In this document: positions 37,461-50,086 of the stretch, piece after piece
Layout: each line of letters opens with the position of its first letter
How positions within the stretch are numbered: position 1 is the first letter of the stretch
NCBI RefSeq assembly: GCF_014898815.1
Contig: NW_026515516.1
Span: 1,364,001 to 1,428,000 of the forward strand
Source: Panonychus citri
Taxonomy: Eukaryota; Arthropoda; Arachnida; Trombidiformes; Tetranychidae
DNA length: 64,000 nucleotides
Direction: 5' to 3'
Notes under the pieces: model-generated
Told to the model about the DNA's origin: nothing
Database searches by the model: none
Seen by the model: only the letters and a program-made list of their open reading frames with translations
Program-made: the position numbers and the translations under genes

Positions 37461-37993
37461 TTTCGAAGTCAATGAAATGAATCAAGTGAGAAAGTTTGGA
37501 TCAATTTATTGAAACGGAAGATTAATATTAATCTATTTTTCTTTAGATTCTTAAACTTAAATCCTCAAAGCCCTCGAGCAATGACAAACATGCTTATCTC
37601 TTTATTTTCAAGATTCCACTCATGGTGTTGATTGTTATCTTTCAGTCATCAATTAATAACTGAATAGATTTGATTTCAATTAATTTACACAATATTCGTT
37701 TGCTGTAACATTTTGTAATAAATATCAAGAAATTCAATCAGATTTTACTAAATAATCAATGAAATATGAATTTGATATTTAATATTATCGATGGGAAATT
37801 GATGTAACGGTAGATTGATGTATGATTCATCCTCGTAGGGGTATTTAAATGAGTTTCAGACTAATGTAAAATTCAGTTATGTATCAATAGCTGACAATTG
37901 AATTTGCAAAATCAGTGATTTACTGTTGTTTGTATCAAATTGACAAGTTAATTGGGTTGATTATTTTATTTTTTTGTTGATCTTATTTTTGCT
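37461..37993. other. Intergenic, partial copy of the duplicated flank
   Basis: This interval contains a weak copy of the cystatin-flank words (CATGGTGTTGATTGTTATCTTTCAG near 37620, quoted in two overlapping parts: CATGGTGTTGATTG and TTATCTTTCAG). No gene is seen. Confidence 0.4.
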
Positions 37994-38600
37994 GTGTTTC
38001 GGTTTCGATTGAGATTTAGTATGTCTGTTGGTGAAGCTCGTGTTGTTGCTTTGTTTGCCCTTTTCGGGGTCACAATGTTGGCAGGATTCGGTCCCGTTTT
38101 TGGATTCAGTTTATGGAAGAAAAAACAAGAGTCGAATTTGCTTGATTCTCAAGACGAGAAACGAAAACAAAAAGCAAGAAATGATAAAATTCTACATCTC
38201 TTGTTGGTCTTTGGTGGTGATGTTCTTTTGGCTACTTGTTTTGTTCACATGATTCCCGAAATTCAGGAAAATACATTTGTACGATTTCTTCGAGGTTTGA
38301 TCATCGTAGTAGCTTTTCGTTTTTGACGGAATAGCTATTGGCCTCCAAAGTACAACAACCTCCGTTTAGACCATATTCTTTGCTATTTGTCTTCATAAAC
38401 TCGTAGTAGTTTTCGCCATTGGCTTCGAGCTGTTTGAGAAAACCGGTAGTATTTTATTAACGGCGATTCATGTAGCCATCTTTTCCGCCATGTCTCCCAT
38501 CGGTATATCAATCATCATTGAAGATGGTCTTACGGAGGATGGTAGTTTAACACTGATTCTGTTAAACGCTGTTGCCACTCTGGTTAGCGATGGCGATTAA
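37994..38600 (+). pseudogene. ZIP (SLC39) zinc transporter pseudogene, intronless
   Basis: The first open part starts with MSVGEARVVALFALFGVTMLAG and reaches GGDVLLATCFVHMIPEIQEN, a hallmark of helices 1-3 of ZIP1/2/3-type zinc transporters. The frame then breaks near 38326. The next part restarts with DGIAIGLQSTTTS (helix 4, usually S-x-DGxAxGLQ), has an in-frame TAG at 38367-38369, and continues with LHKLVVVFAIGFELFEKTG and MSPIGISIIIEDG, ending at 38600. The His-rich loop and the helix between HMIPE and DGIAIG are missing. No introns are seen, which suits a retrocopy. Function is almost certainly lost. Confidence 0.8.
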
Positions 38601-39291
38601 CTGACCAATAAATTACTCAAGAAGGAAAATGACTAATTATTCAAACCACTTACAGCGTCTAATATGATCGCAAGTTAATTGGACTAAATTAACCAGAACC
38701 AATTAACTTGAACAATCAATTTTCTCTCCCTTTGAAATTTGCTCTCAAAAAAGTAAACAAATCCAACAGATAAAGGATACGATATGAAAAAAGTATCGAT
38801 GTTGAATCGGCTCATCGAAATTGAAAATAAAAATATAATCAATTTTGATCATATTCTTAATTAACGATATTCTTACTTAGATATTTCCACACTTATACAC
38901 TGATGCTCATACAAAGATAAGTCTCTCTCTCTCGGATAAAGTCTTCCGCAAATTGTTTGTTAATACAATTACCTTTTCTTAATTGTAGCATTGATTTAAT
39001 TACAATTTAATCTTTACCTAGATTGTTATGAGTTTTGTTTTCCTCCATCCTGATTACTCGTGAATTAACATTATCCAATCAACGTGAGATTTATTTACTT
39101 TTGATTGTTTTAAATTGTTTCATTTTGATCAATCTGGACTATTGTTATAATAACGAATTAACTATTGTTATTGATAATCAATTGAATTTCAGATAATCAA
39201 ATACAGTTAAAGATTAAAAAAATTTATTAGTAAACAGTAGATAGAACTGGATACAATATTGTGAATAAAATCGATTCGGATGGACATCAGA
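38601..39291. other. Intergenic, no gene seen
   Basis: This is AT-rich spacer between the ZIP pseudogene and the 3' end of the cystatin gene. It contains a short TCTCTCTCTC run near 38923 and part of the duplicated cystatin flank near 39190-39291. Confidence 0.4.
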
Positions 39292-39772
39292 TTAGTTGAG
39301 CGGTATGCATGAACCTTTAACGATTTCACATTCGTCCGATTTTGGTGCGGAGTAAAAGACGTAAGTACATTCCTCTGTTAACAACTGTGAGCAATTAAGA
39401 ATTTTAAGTTAGATTAATTAGATTATAATAAGTAATTATTAGAATAGGTAAGAAATTTGAAGAAAAGAATATTTGATAAACACTTACTTCTGTTTGGACT
39501 TTACATTCTTCTGAATAAGGTTTGGTTTTTAGACAATTAGACATATCAATTTCGAAGATGATTTCGTAGGTGGCTCCATTATCTGTTTTGGATTTCGCAC
39601 TTTTAATATCGACAAGTTTCCGGTAATAAAAACTCTTGGAATTGAGATTATAATGAGCAACCCCTTTCTTGGCCAATTCGATGGCTTTGTGGCCATCGTT
39701 TGCCATAGCGTTCCATTCACCGAGTTTGGCCATTGTGAGACCGACTAGAGTGAGGATGATAACGAATTTCAT
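39292..39772 (-). CDS. Divergent secreted cystatin (two exons)
   Basis: Exon 1 is 39488-39772 and exon 2 is 39292-39384; the 103-bp intron has a GTAAGT donor and a CTCACAG acceptor and keeps frame, giving 125 residues. The protein starts with a signal peptide (MKFVIILTLVGLTMA), followed by a Gly at the cystatin N-terminal position (KLGEWN) and the cystatin core FYYRKLVDIKSAKSK. The inhibitory QxVxG loop is replaced by KTDNG, keeping only the Gly, and the usual C-terminal Pro-Trp hairpin is not seen. Cysteines in SNCLKTKPYSEEC and in the exon-2 segment fit the two disulfides of type-2 cystatins. Cystatins inhibit C1 cysteine proteases; with this loop the activity may be changed. A damaged duplicate lies 2.7 kb away. 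Confidence 0.7.
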
Positions 39773-42020
39773 TTTTATTAAGATGATTTAAAAAGGTACA
39801 AATGTAATAACTGTTAACTGTTTAAATTACTGATGAGAACTGGATTGATTGTTGATCACAGTTGACATTGGATATTTAAAGGATTTTCTGGTTAACACGT
39901 TGTCAATCAAAATCTCCATCTTTGGACAATCCATCTGATTCTTTATCATTTTGATCATCAATAGTTGATAATTGTAATTGTATTGTTTGTAATTGTAGTT
40001 AACTGTTTACATATGTACAGCTAATGAAGGGAAAGTACCAATAATATCAATCCAGATAAATAATCAAGGTACTTAATTGGTTCATTCTTTATTACAATTG
40101 TAGTTGGAATATTGATTAACCAAATAAGGGAATTGATAGCTGATTGTTTCTCAATTAATCAAAAATAATCAGTAACTCATAAGATTAAGTAAATGATAGA
40201 TAAATGAATGATAAATGTCAATGTTCAATCCGTTAACTCCGTTAATTGTTAATTAATGTCCCCGCTGGATATTAAATCAAAATCAAATCAAATCTCATAA
40301 ATCAAATTCATTCAATAGGTTTAATTGTTTACAATTAACTTGTATTTATTAAAAAAAAAGAGAAACAAAAATTTATTTCGAATTTAATTTAATAATTTAA
40401 GTTTTGGATCTTTCTCTGTCTCTGTTAATTATATCAATCAATATATTCTGATGGAATCCAATTAATGAATTGAAATGTGATTCTTGTTTAATCATGAAAT
40501 TTTCAAAAGTTTACAAGGTTCAATCTTTTTCTCTCTCATGTTGAATGAATATTCTGAATTATTTTCAACTTACTTTCATCAAATTGTTTCAATCTTGTTG
40601 TGAAAATGATTAGATGATTGTTACGATTACTACTACTTTCCATTATTTCCACTCGATAAAATCAATCTAATTTAACTCTTACTACAATTTCATCTGATTC
40701 ATTGATTTCTCCGTGTTTTTATCGTAACAAAATTCTGAAATAATCATGATTCTCATCTTCTCTAATATGTTCATGATGTTTACTTTTATTTTCCTCCTTT
40801 TCTTTATTTCCTTCCATTATTATTATTATTATTATTTTCTCATCATGTAATATATTCAATTCTCACTTTCTTTTTTATGTTCCAAGTTTGTTCAGAATTT
40901 TTCTCCATCAATAATCCTTGAAATCCTCGAAATCATCATGATCGTTGTTCAGCAATTACGAAATTAAAATTTCCATAAGAAAACTAAATTCTAATAACAA
41001 TCTAAATGTAATCTAAATCACAATTAGTCTAATTATCTTGCTAATAAAAAGAAAAGCAAAAAGTTGATTGAAAATCGTAAGAACCTAAAATTCTGGCTCT
41101 CAATCTGATTGAAATCTATTCTCTCATCATAATGATAATGATATCAAGATATTATCAATTCTGTATCTAATCACTGATCATGATGATATCTAGATGAAAA
41201 AAAAAAACAATTACCATTGGACAATAAGTAATAATATTATCAATGGACATTGTCCAGATAATTGTCAGATCAATTGTTTGTCTTTAATGATGGACAAAGC
41301 TGTTGTTATTATCACACTTAAGTGTAACATTGTTGTTGACACTTTTTTGTCCATCTCCATGTTACATGAAAGTCACTATTGTTTCATCATCATCAATGTT
41401 ATCATCAGCTGAGAATTGATCTAAATGATAATATTAACACTAATAAACTGGATGATAATAATAATAAAAAGATTGATAAGATTACCTCAAGCCGATTCTC
41501 ATTTTTCCCTATCAAACCAATCGTAATCATCACTTTCATTATATTAATAATAACATTTTAACATGACATTGAATCCATGAAATGACCATTGGTCAGATAA
41601 AAATATTGAATTACAATCAGAAGTAACATTTATCCTGTCAGTCAATCAATTTGACTCCGTTTGTGATCATATTCTGACAATTAACATGGCCAGTAAATGT
41701 CTCGTAATTTTGATTGAAACTTTTAATCAACTTTCAATGATCATCATGATTATTACGATTCATATATTTTGATTCATTTCTTTTGTTCAGTCCTGATATA
41801 CAGTCTCGTCCATGCGATTCATGCTAATTATATCTTATCGTTATTAATAGTTTGAGAATGGATATGGTTTCAATCAGTTTTCACAACTTTTGTTCGCGAA
41901 TTTTTGATAATAATTGGTTGGATTCCAGATAATCAAATGCAGATAGAAATCAGAGAGCCTTTAATAATAGAAAATAGTGGATGGGATTTGAGACAATAAT
42001 GTGATTTGATGGACATCAGA
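39773..42020. other. Intergenic between cystatin copies
   Basis: I see no gene. The stretch is AT-rich, with a (TTA)n run near 40818 and a local enrichment of GGACA/TGTCC words near 41217-41350. The last 0.15 kb (about 41870-42020) is similar to the flank of the intact cystatin. Confidence 0.45.
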
Positions 42021-42490
42021 TTAGGCGATTGGCTCACATGAACCTCGAACAACTTGCTCTTCGTCCGCACCAGTTTGTAAGTAGAAGATGTAAATACATT
42101 CGTCCATTACTTGTAAGTAATTAAGAGTTTAAGGTTAATTAGATTCGAATTGTTAGAATAAGTAAATTATTTGAAGAAAATAAAGATTATACTTACATTT
42201 GCTAAAAGTTCACATTCATCCGAATAAACGTCGGACTTTCAGCATTTATTGACTCAAATGTCGAAGATAATTTCTTAGTTGACTCCAATGGCTGCTTTAG
42301 ACTTCGCACTTTTAATAGCGACAAGTTTCTTGAAGTAAAGACTATTTGAAACTTCGTTACATATTGTATGATGAGCAGGCCATCTCTCGGCCAATTCGAT
42401 GGATTTGTGGCCATCGTTTGCAATATTGTTCCATGCACCAAGTTTGGCCATGGTGAGACCGACAAGAGCGAGGATAATAGCGAATTTCAT
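42021..42490 (-). pseudogene. Cystatin pseudogene, tandem duplicate
   Basis: The same layout as the intact copy is visible. There is a signal peptide MKFAIILALVGLTMA, then KLGAWN, then LYFKKLVAIKSAKSK. Three in-frame stops follow: TAA at 42275-42277, TGA at 42254-42256 and TGA at 42239-42241. The second exon (about 42021-42113) still encodes a DECIYIFYLQTG to RGSCEPIA segment aligned with the intact exon 2, but its acceptor has changed. The N-terminal half is well preserved, so the loss looks recent. Confidence 0.75.
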
Positions 42491-44315
42491 TATGATAATG
42501 ATATTGAAACAAAAAAGAAGTGTAATTAACTGTTTAAATTATTGACGAGAACTGGAATTGTTGATAACTTTTGACATTAAATATTTAAAGGATCTCATGC
42601 TCAACACTTTGTCACCAATATCTCCATTTCTGGACAATTCATCTGATTGTTTATCATGGCGATAATCAATAATTGTTTAAAGTAATTGTATACAACTAGC
42701 TAAGGGGAAATACCAAGATAATCAGTACAGATAAATAATCTAACAATCAATGTAGCTGATTGTTTGTTTCACTTGCTTATTACAACGTTGATGGAAACTG
42801 TAATTGTCTAAGGTAATCTTTAACTGATTGTGTTCTTAATTCACCAAATTAACCATTCTAACACAGGAATTTCAATAACAATTAATAAATTGAGTAAACA
42901 ATCAAAGCACCGGATCATAATTAACAAACAATTAATCAAAATATTCTGATAATGTTAAACTTTTCATACTGTTTTCAAGACCTTGAACCTGAGTACAAGA
43001 ATAAATGTAAATTTATACCATAATAATTTCTAGATGGTAACTGTAAATTCAAAGAAACCTGATGAAAGTCATCATGATAATTACGATTATTGAAAATAAG
43101 TGAATTCAAACTTATACAATATCCATGTCACCAGCTGATTGTTCAATGTCAATGTCAATGTCAAAGTTTCATTGAATTTTCTCATCTCATTATTTTTTTT
43201 ACACTTCTTCATCTCTTGCTATTGATTCCTTAGTTTTCATTTATATCCTTATCTTTGAATCCCTGAACTTGAACGTTGCTCATCGTCAAGTGAAAATGAA
43301 GTTCATGGAACCATGAAGACAGGGGACAAAAACCTTGAGAGTGCAAAGGAAAATATTGTTACCCACCACTTGGTAACTTTTACTTTCACCTCTTCCCTTT
43401 TCCCTCCCATCATCATGTCACTCAAACTTTTTTTTCTCCTTCATGGTGATGATGATGAACCAAAGAAGATGATGATCATGTTGCAGTATTGAAGATTGTA
43501 TTTGTATCTTCAAAGTTTATCATCTTTTCCTTTCATCTTCCTGCTTATCATCATCTGCATATTACACATTTATATGTATATTACAATATCACCTTTTTAT
43601 GTGTGTGTCTCTCTCTCTCTCCTTCATATTATTTTGCAAAAGATTTTGTTCATCCTCATCATCTTCTGATTTATCATCTTTCACAACTTTTCTTATCAGA
43701 ATAACAAAGTTACTTTTTATGTTACTTCTGGTTTCTGGAAGTTCAGATTATTTCATGATATGCAGGCAATAAGGGAAGAGGAGAAAGACAAGAGATGATG
43801 AAAAGATGATGATGATTTTGTATAACAGAAGAAACTTTGAGAGAGAAGAAAAAATCGAATACGAAAAATTCGAAGAGAAGAAAAAGAGAAAAGTGATCTT
43901 CCATGATGATGATGATCTTCAATCACATTTGACATTCATCCTTCTCGATAACAATGTCTGCCTTTATTATCCTCATCTTCCTATTATAATATCAACTTGA
44001 TTCTGGTTTTGACCAAAGGTAATGTTATCTCATTTTCACATAATATCTGAGGCTGGAAATTGAATTGAGTCAAATGATGGTGATGATAAGTGGGTATGCA
44101 AAAGATAATAATAATGATCTACTCTCTCTCCTTCTCTTAGTTCTGTCTCAATTTAACTCACAATTGTCAGTTGTTTTCATGTTATATTCAAAATGATGTA
44201 ATATCTTCGTGAAGGTTTGTCCATGATTGTTGAATCAATGAAAGAATCAAAATCGGAATGAAATAGGAATTATTTAATTGTCTTCATGAAAGTAAAACTA
44301 ACGAGGGAGAAATAA

Positions 44316-44346
<31 letters not shown>

Positions 44347-47341
44347 TTGAAGAGGCAAATGGAGGTGGAATTATAATCAACCGAGAGCAATATTGTTATG
44401 TAAGGTATTCATCTTTATGTCAACAACAGATTCTACTTGAATGAGTGGTTATGGTGGGTATGCATTTAATGTATGTTTAAGGAGTATCTTCAAAATGAAT
44501 ACCTAAGGATAAGTACAGATTGTTGAAAATTATTCTCAGTCATCAGATGATAATGACTGTTGTGGGTGTGATGATAATGGTTAGGCTAATGTGGTAAAAA
44601 TAGTTTAATGGTAAATAAAAAAAAAAGTTTCACCAATTATCATCTGAATAAACATGAAATCATCATGAAAATTTTCATTTTTGTTTATAAATATTTCTCA
44701 AAAACAGGAAATTTCAAAAGGAAAACAAAATTATTTTTATTCTCATTTCCTGGTTTCCAACAAAAAAAGAGATAAACTTTCAACATTTGTCCAGTTCTAA
44801 TGTGTTTCTTAATGTCCAAGTTTATCATGAATTTTGTCCAGAACTTTACACTAACATGGAAAAATTTTATTCAATCCAACAGAAACATTGTGTTCCATGT
44901 TTAGATAATACTTGAGATTTGAACTCTTCTTGATATTATTAATATCATCATCATTGAGAATCTGTTATTTACATTGAAAGGTAAGAAGATGATCTTGGAT
45001 GATAGGGAAGAGAGGAAAAGACGATGGATGACAAATGGTGAGTAAAAGGATGACATGTGAAGATAAATTCTTGGAAATGAAAAGGTTCACCGAGTACAGG
45101 GATCGTATCTTACAGGGTAGGAGGAAATGGAGGGAGTGATAGGATTGATTTGCAAGTTACATTGATGATAATGATATTATTAATATCATCGATGATGAGT
45201 GAGAGATAATGTTTAGTATTATATGTATAAGAATTGAATATGAGGTGTATATAAGAACAGAAGCAATTCTCATGATAATAATAGTGAAATCATCTAATAG
45301 ATTATCATCCATACGAACATGGAAGAAGAGAACAACAAAGATGATAATGATGAAAATGGAAGAGTAAGTAAGAGAATGATAAAAACCTCCACCCAGGCGT
45401 TTCTTTTATCAAGTTTGGAAGAAGAAGAAGAAAAAAGTTCTTATATATTGAAATGTCCTCTTAGTTTTTTACGACTTTCTAACATTCGGAAAGACATTAG
45501 TTTTGTATGAGAATTTCTTTCAATGAGAATTGAATCCATCATCATGAAGAAAAGTGGATGAAGATGAAAACGAATGAGAAAAAAAAATTGAAAAGAGAAA
45601 AGAATGAACATCAGAATCATCATCAGAATTTCATCTTCCTTTTTTTTCCTTTTTCTTTTCTCATTCTTTTTCTAATCTAGTGCATTATCCTCTTCCACCC
45701 CACCCCACCCACTCTCTCCATCTCTTACCACCCTTTTCAGGGTTCATTTGGTCTTGGCGTGACACATTACACCTTAGCTTTGGCTGGAGCTTTGAGCTTT
45801 GAACTTGAAATAAGCTTGAAAGAGAAGAAGAGGAAATTTGCTCAATGATAGAACTTTTTTCCCTCATCATCATCATCATTTTCAGCATCATCATCATCTG
45901 TAAATTGAAGAGGAAGATGTTGAGTAAGATGATGATGATGATACGACCGATGCCTGATGATGAAGATGAAAAAAAGTCCAAATGCCAACAACAGGACATT
46001 GTAGTCAATGCTTATTGACCATTTTAACAATACCACAAATGATGATGATGATGATGATGATGATGATAAGAGAGCTAACAAGCAATGTTATTGGGAGTAG
46101 GAGTGGGAGGGATGATGCAGATGATGATGATGATATTGAAAAAAAAAGTTTATCGACATTGTGAATATATTAGTATTTACTTTTCCCATGTTAAAATATA
46201 TGAAAGTAAATTGTTCCCAATGATGTTACTGATGATATAATAATTTATTGGTTAAATGTTGATTTAATCAGAGATGTGATATTACAATAATAAATTGCTA
46301 TTGACATTTGCCAATGATTTACTATGATTTATGTTTTCAATCAATGTTATAACAATCATAATTTGATAATCAAACTTAATTTTAAGCAATCAAAACTTTA
46401 ACCATCATGATTATCATTTTGATTGTTGGTTAATATTTGATTATGCTCATTGATTATGATCATGATTAACTTTGACTTTTTCAAGTTTATTTTTGTTGCT
46501 GTTTTCAATTCACGTTGATTGTGATTACTGATCATCATCATGATCATCAGCAATTTATCAATGTCATTACAATTAATTGCTGATTAAAGGTTGTAATCTA
46601 ATTTTGCAAGATTTAAATTGTTACTAATCTAATTTGATTTTCATGATTCTCAACGATTCCCTTTTGTGTGTTAACCTCTCATGAGATTTTATCATCATTA
46701 TCATTATCTTAAGGGTTAACAATTTAAATTAATTGCTCTTGTGAATTGATATATTTATATGCATACATTTGATCAGGTTCATTTATTAATTGTTTTATCT
46801 GACAATTGAAGTAATCAGTGTGTTGGCTTGATAATCAAATTGATCAGTCTTTCAATGGTTAATTGTGAACGTGAATCATTTATTTTAACACGAAGCCTAT
46901 TTGATTAACATTGTTCATTGATTTCATCAAGGGATTGCTATTTGCAAACTAAATTAAATTGATTGGGGTTATAAATATATAACAAAAAAAACAAATTGAA
47001 TTAAAATTACAAGATTAATCATTAATCTAATTGCATTTGAGTTTATAATTAAAACCTATCAATTAATTTTAGCATAATTAATATAATGTTTTCAGATTTA
47101 ATTTACTTTTTATTGTTGTTGTGATAAAATGAGAAATGTTTCTTTATGTTGTTGATTATCTTGTGTTATTATCATGTTGATGTTAATGATTAATTGTAAT
47201 GATTAACAGATTGTAATTGTTAGTAATGGATTAAGATTTAATCATGAAAGTCTGTCGGAGTTTGTTAAATATTAATACTTTGATTTTCCGTTTATTTTGT
47301 TAATCAGATTTTCCATGGAAAATTTTATGAGAATCAGGAGA

Positions 47342-47343
<2 letters not shown>

Positions 47344-47380
<37 letters not shown>
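47344..47380 (+). repeat. (GA)n microsatellite
   Basis: This is an uninterrupted GA tract of about 37 bp. Confidence 0.9.
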
Positions 47381-47382
<2 letters not shown>

Positions 47383-50051
47383 ACAGTTATGATGAGGAGA
47401 ATACTAAAGGATGAAGATGATGAGGATGCTACTTATGTATTATAATGCTACAGATGATTGGAAGTAAAAGGAAAGAGTAACTTATGAAAATCATTATAAG
47501 TACAGAGAAGATGAAATCAGTGTAAGAGAGAGAGAGGGGGATGATGATGAGGGAGGATGAGGATGAGGATGAGGATGAAAAATATGGTTTATAAATGGTA
47601 GTATTAGTGAGGGTGACTAATTGATTTAAGAAGATGAGTCAACCTTAAGAGGCAAAGTTTTGGTTTCTTTTTTTCTTCTTCTCTTTTATTAACATAGGGA
47701 GAGAAATGTTATTTGGAGATGAAGATGATGTTACTGGTGATGAGGATGAAGAGAGTGAGGAGGTGATTAGATGCGGACTGATGATGATGTTGATATAATA
47801 CATTATGTTGATGGTGAGAGAGTGATAGTTTCCAATATTATCAAGTTTTTTATCTTCCTCATCTTTTCACATTATCTTTGTATATGTATTATTATATTTG
47901 AATGATGGGCCATTGATGGGCAACATATCCAACCGTTTGTTGGGTTTTATTGTTTAGAAATCTTGTTGAAGGGGATAAATAGGAGAGAGAGAGAGAGACA
48001 TGAAGTAGGAGGAGGAGGTGGTGATGGTGGTGTAGGTGTGGTGATGAGGAAAAAAGTCTCCAAATATCTTTGGACTCGATTTCCTCTTCTTATGAACATT
48101 TAATGTCCTTTCGAGTGGGAGGAATAACAGATTAAGATTCATTCTTGTGAGTATGATGATAAAAATGGTTTGTCATCATTATTATCATCATCATCTTTCC
48201 TATGCTCAATTGAAATGATTAAATTAATGGCCTGGAATGAGAACGACCCGTTAACGGAAAGAAAATGGTTATTTCTTTTTCTCTCACCCTCTCTCTCTTC
48301 ATTTTCATCTTCATCATCTTCTACTGGTAGTAATATTACATATGAAAAGAGATTTGTCCCAAAAGATGATAAGAGAGTGAGAAATGGAGGCGATGATGAT
48401 GGAAGATGATATTCATCTAATCGATAACAGTTACATATCAATTTCATCGAGAGAGAAAAAAAATATGAAGTGAGAACGAGAGTTACAAATGATTTTCTCT
48501 CAGTTATCATCATCTTTCATTCATCTATCTTACTCTTTCTTTCTTATCGTCATTATCATCTTCCACACCACATCTTCCTTCCTGTTAACTATCTTTAATT
48601 ACGCTATGTGACACTCTTGTCATTCAAGTTTGTTGTTCACTTCATCTTTTCTGTTTCCTGTTTTTTCATTCTCAAGGAAGAAACAATAACTTTGCCTTAG
48701 AACTTTTTTTCTTCTCCTCCTTCAACTTTTACATATTCAATTCCCTTTTGATTCTGATAATGAACTTTTCGATTATACAAAAGTTATCATGTTTTTATTT
48801 ACAGAATCATTTGAATGATGATGATGACGATAATGAATCTGTAAGATAACCTTTTGGTATCTGTGTATGTAAATGATGAGGATGGATAATGAAAATTGAT
48901 GGTAACCATGAGATATTATGGAAACTCCGATAGAATTTGAAATGAGGAGAAAAATGGTTACCATGAAAATCATCAGATTCTGATAAAGATGAGCGAAAAT
49001 TCAACAAGATGATTTACTATTATCTTGATAGAAGATGAAATGAACAGAGAGAGAAAAAGTTTCGAGATGAACATTCAACGATTCTTGATAACATTTTCTA
49101 TTGAGTTCACCTCATGAAGAAGAAAAAGTTAACCTTTAGCCTTGAGAATTGACCTTGTGAACTTTTCCTGTGATATTATTTCATTTTCAGAATGGAAATT
49201 GTTCACTGGGTATTTGTTCATGTTCAGAATAAACATTTACATGCACATCATCCTGGAAACTGTAAAATTGATGATGAAGATGATTATTATCACCATGATG
49301 ATGATGATGATGATATTATTGTGTGAACCATTTCAACAAATTCAGATCACATATTATTGAGATGAAGTAAAAAAAAATAATTCTAACGGTACTTTTTTTT
49401 CTTGTTGATCAAATTTTGATGAAATTTTGTCAGTGATAACTTTTCATTTGCTTTATCATATTCAGAACTATTTTCATGGTGTATCTACATTACCATGAAT
49501 TTGGAATTGAATTTATTTCACAGGTAATCAAATGATAATTATAATCAATTCCTTAATTCAAGCTTCTCATGAAGTATTAATGATTGAATATAATAATACT
49601 TTTATAGTCAAGTCAATTTATTTTCAAGTAAATTACTTTATCTCCTTTTCTCTGAGTTTTCATTGGAATACTTTTCAATAAGAATAATGTTATAATAGAA
49701 AGAATTTTTGGAAAAATTCTTTGTGAATATTAATTCTCCTCGTGAGAATCTATTCTAACTGAGTTGTTTCTCTTTCATGTTTCCATTTCCACCACCAACT
49801 TTCCCACCTTCCATTTGATTAATACTCATTGGACTGAACACAATTGATAGTAAAGTTGAGTTGATACAAATAAAAATCATGTTCCAACATTAGGGATCAT
49901 CATGAAAGGTAAATGCTAACATAGATTAGGAAAGAGTGGGTTCCAAGGATGAGAACAGGGTGGGATGAGGTCACAGGGAGTTTTTTTAACCTCTCACTTG
50001 GTTATAAGTCAATGATCAGGGTAAGAACTTTTTCTTGATTCCTTTATATTT

Positions 50052-50052
<1 letters not shown>

Positions 50053-50084
<32 letters not shown>
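50053..50084 (+). repeat. (TC)n microsatellite
   Basis: This is an uninterrupted TC tract of about 32 bp. Confidence 0.9.

Positions 50085-50086
<2 letters not shown>

Noticed and set aside
45685..46164. Overlapping ORFs on both strands with poly-Met, poly-Ser or poly-Asp
   Set aside because: They are translations of GATGAT/ATCATC runs in several frames.
48139..48513. 124-codon minus ORF
   Set aside because: It has low-complexity Asp/Glu/Ser runs from GATGAT DNA and no homologous look.
1612..49528. Repeated CAGGTAA words as possible Zelda-type enhancer sites
   Set aside because: About ten copies is near what base composition predicts for a 7-mer on both strands.
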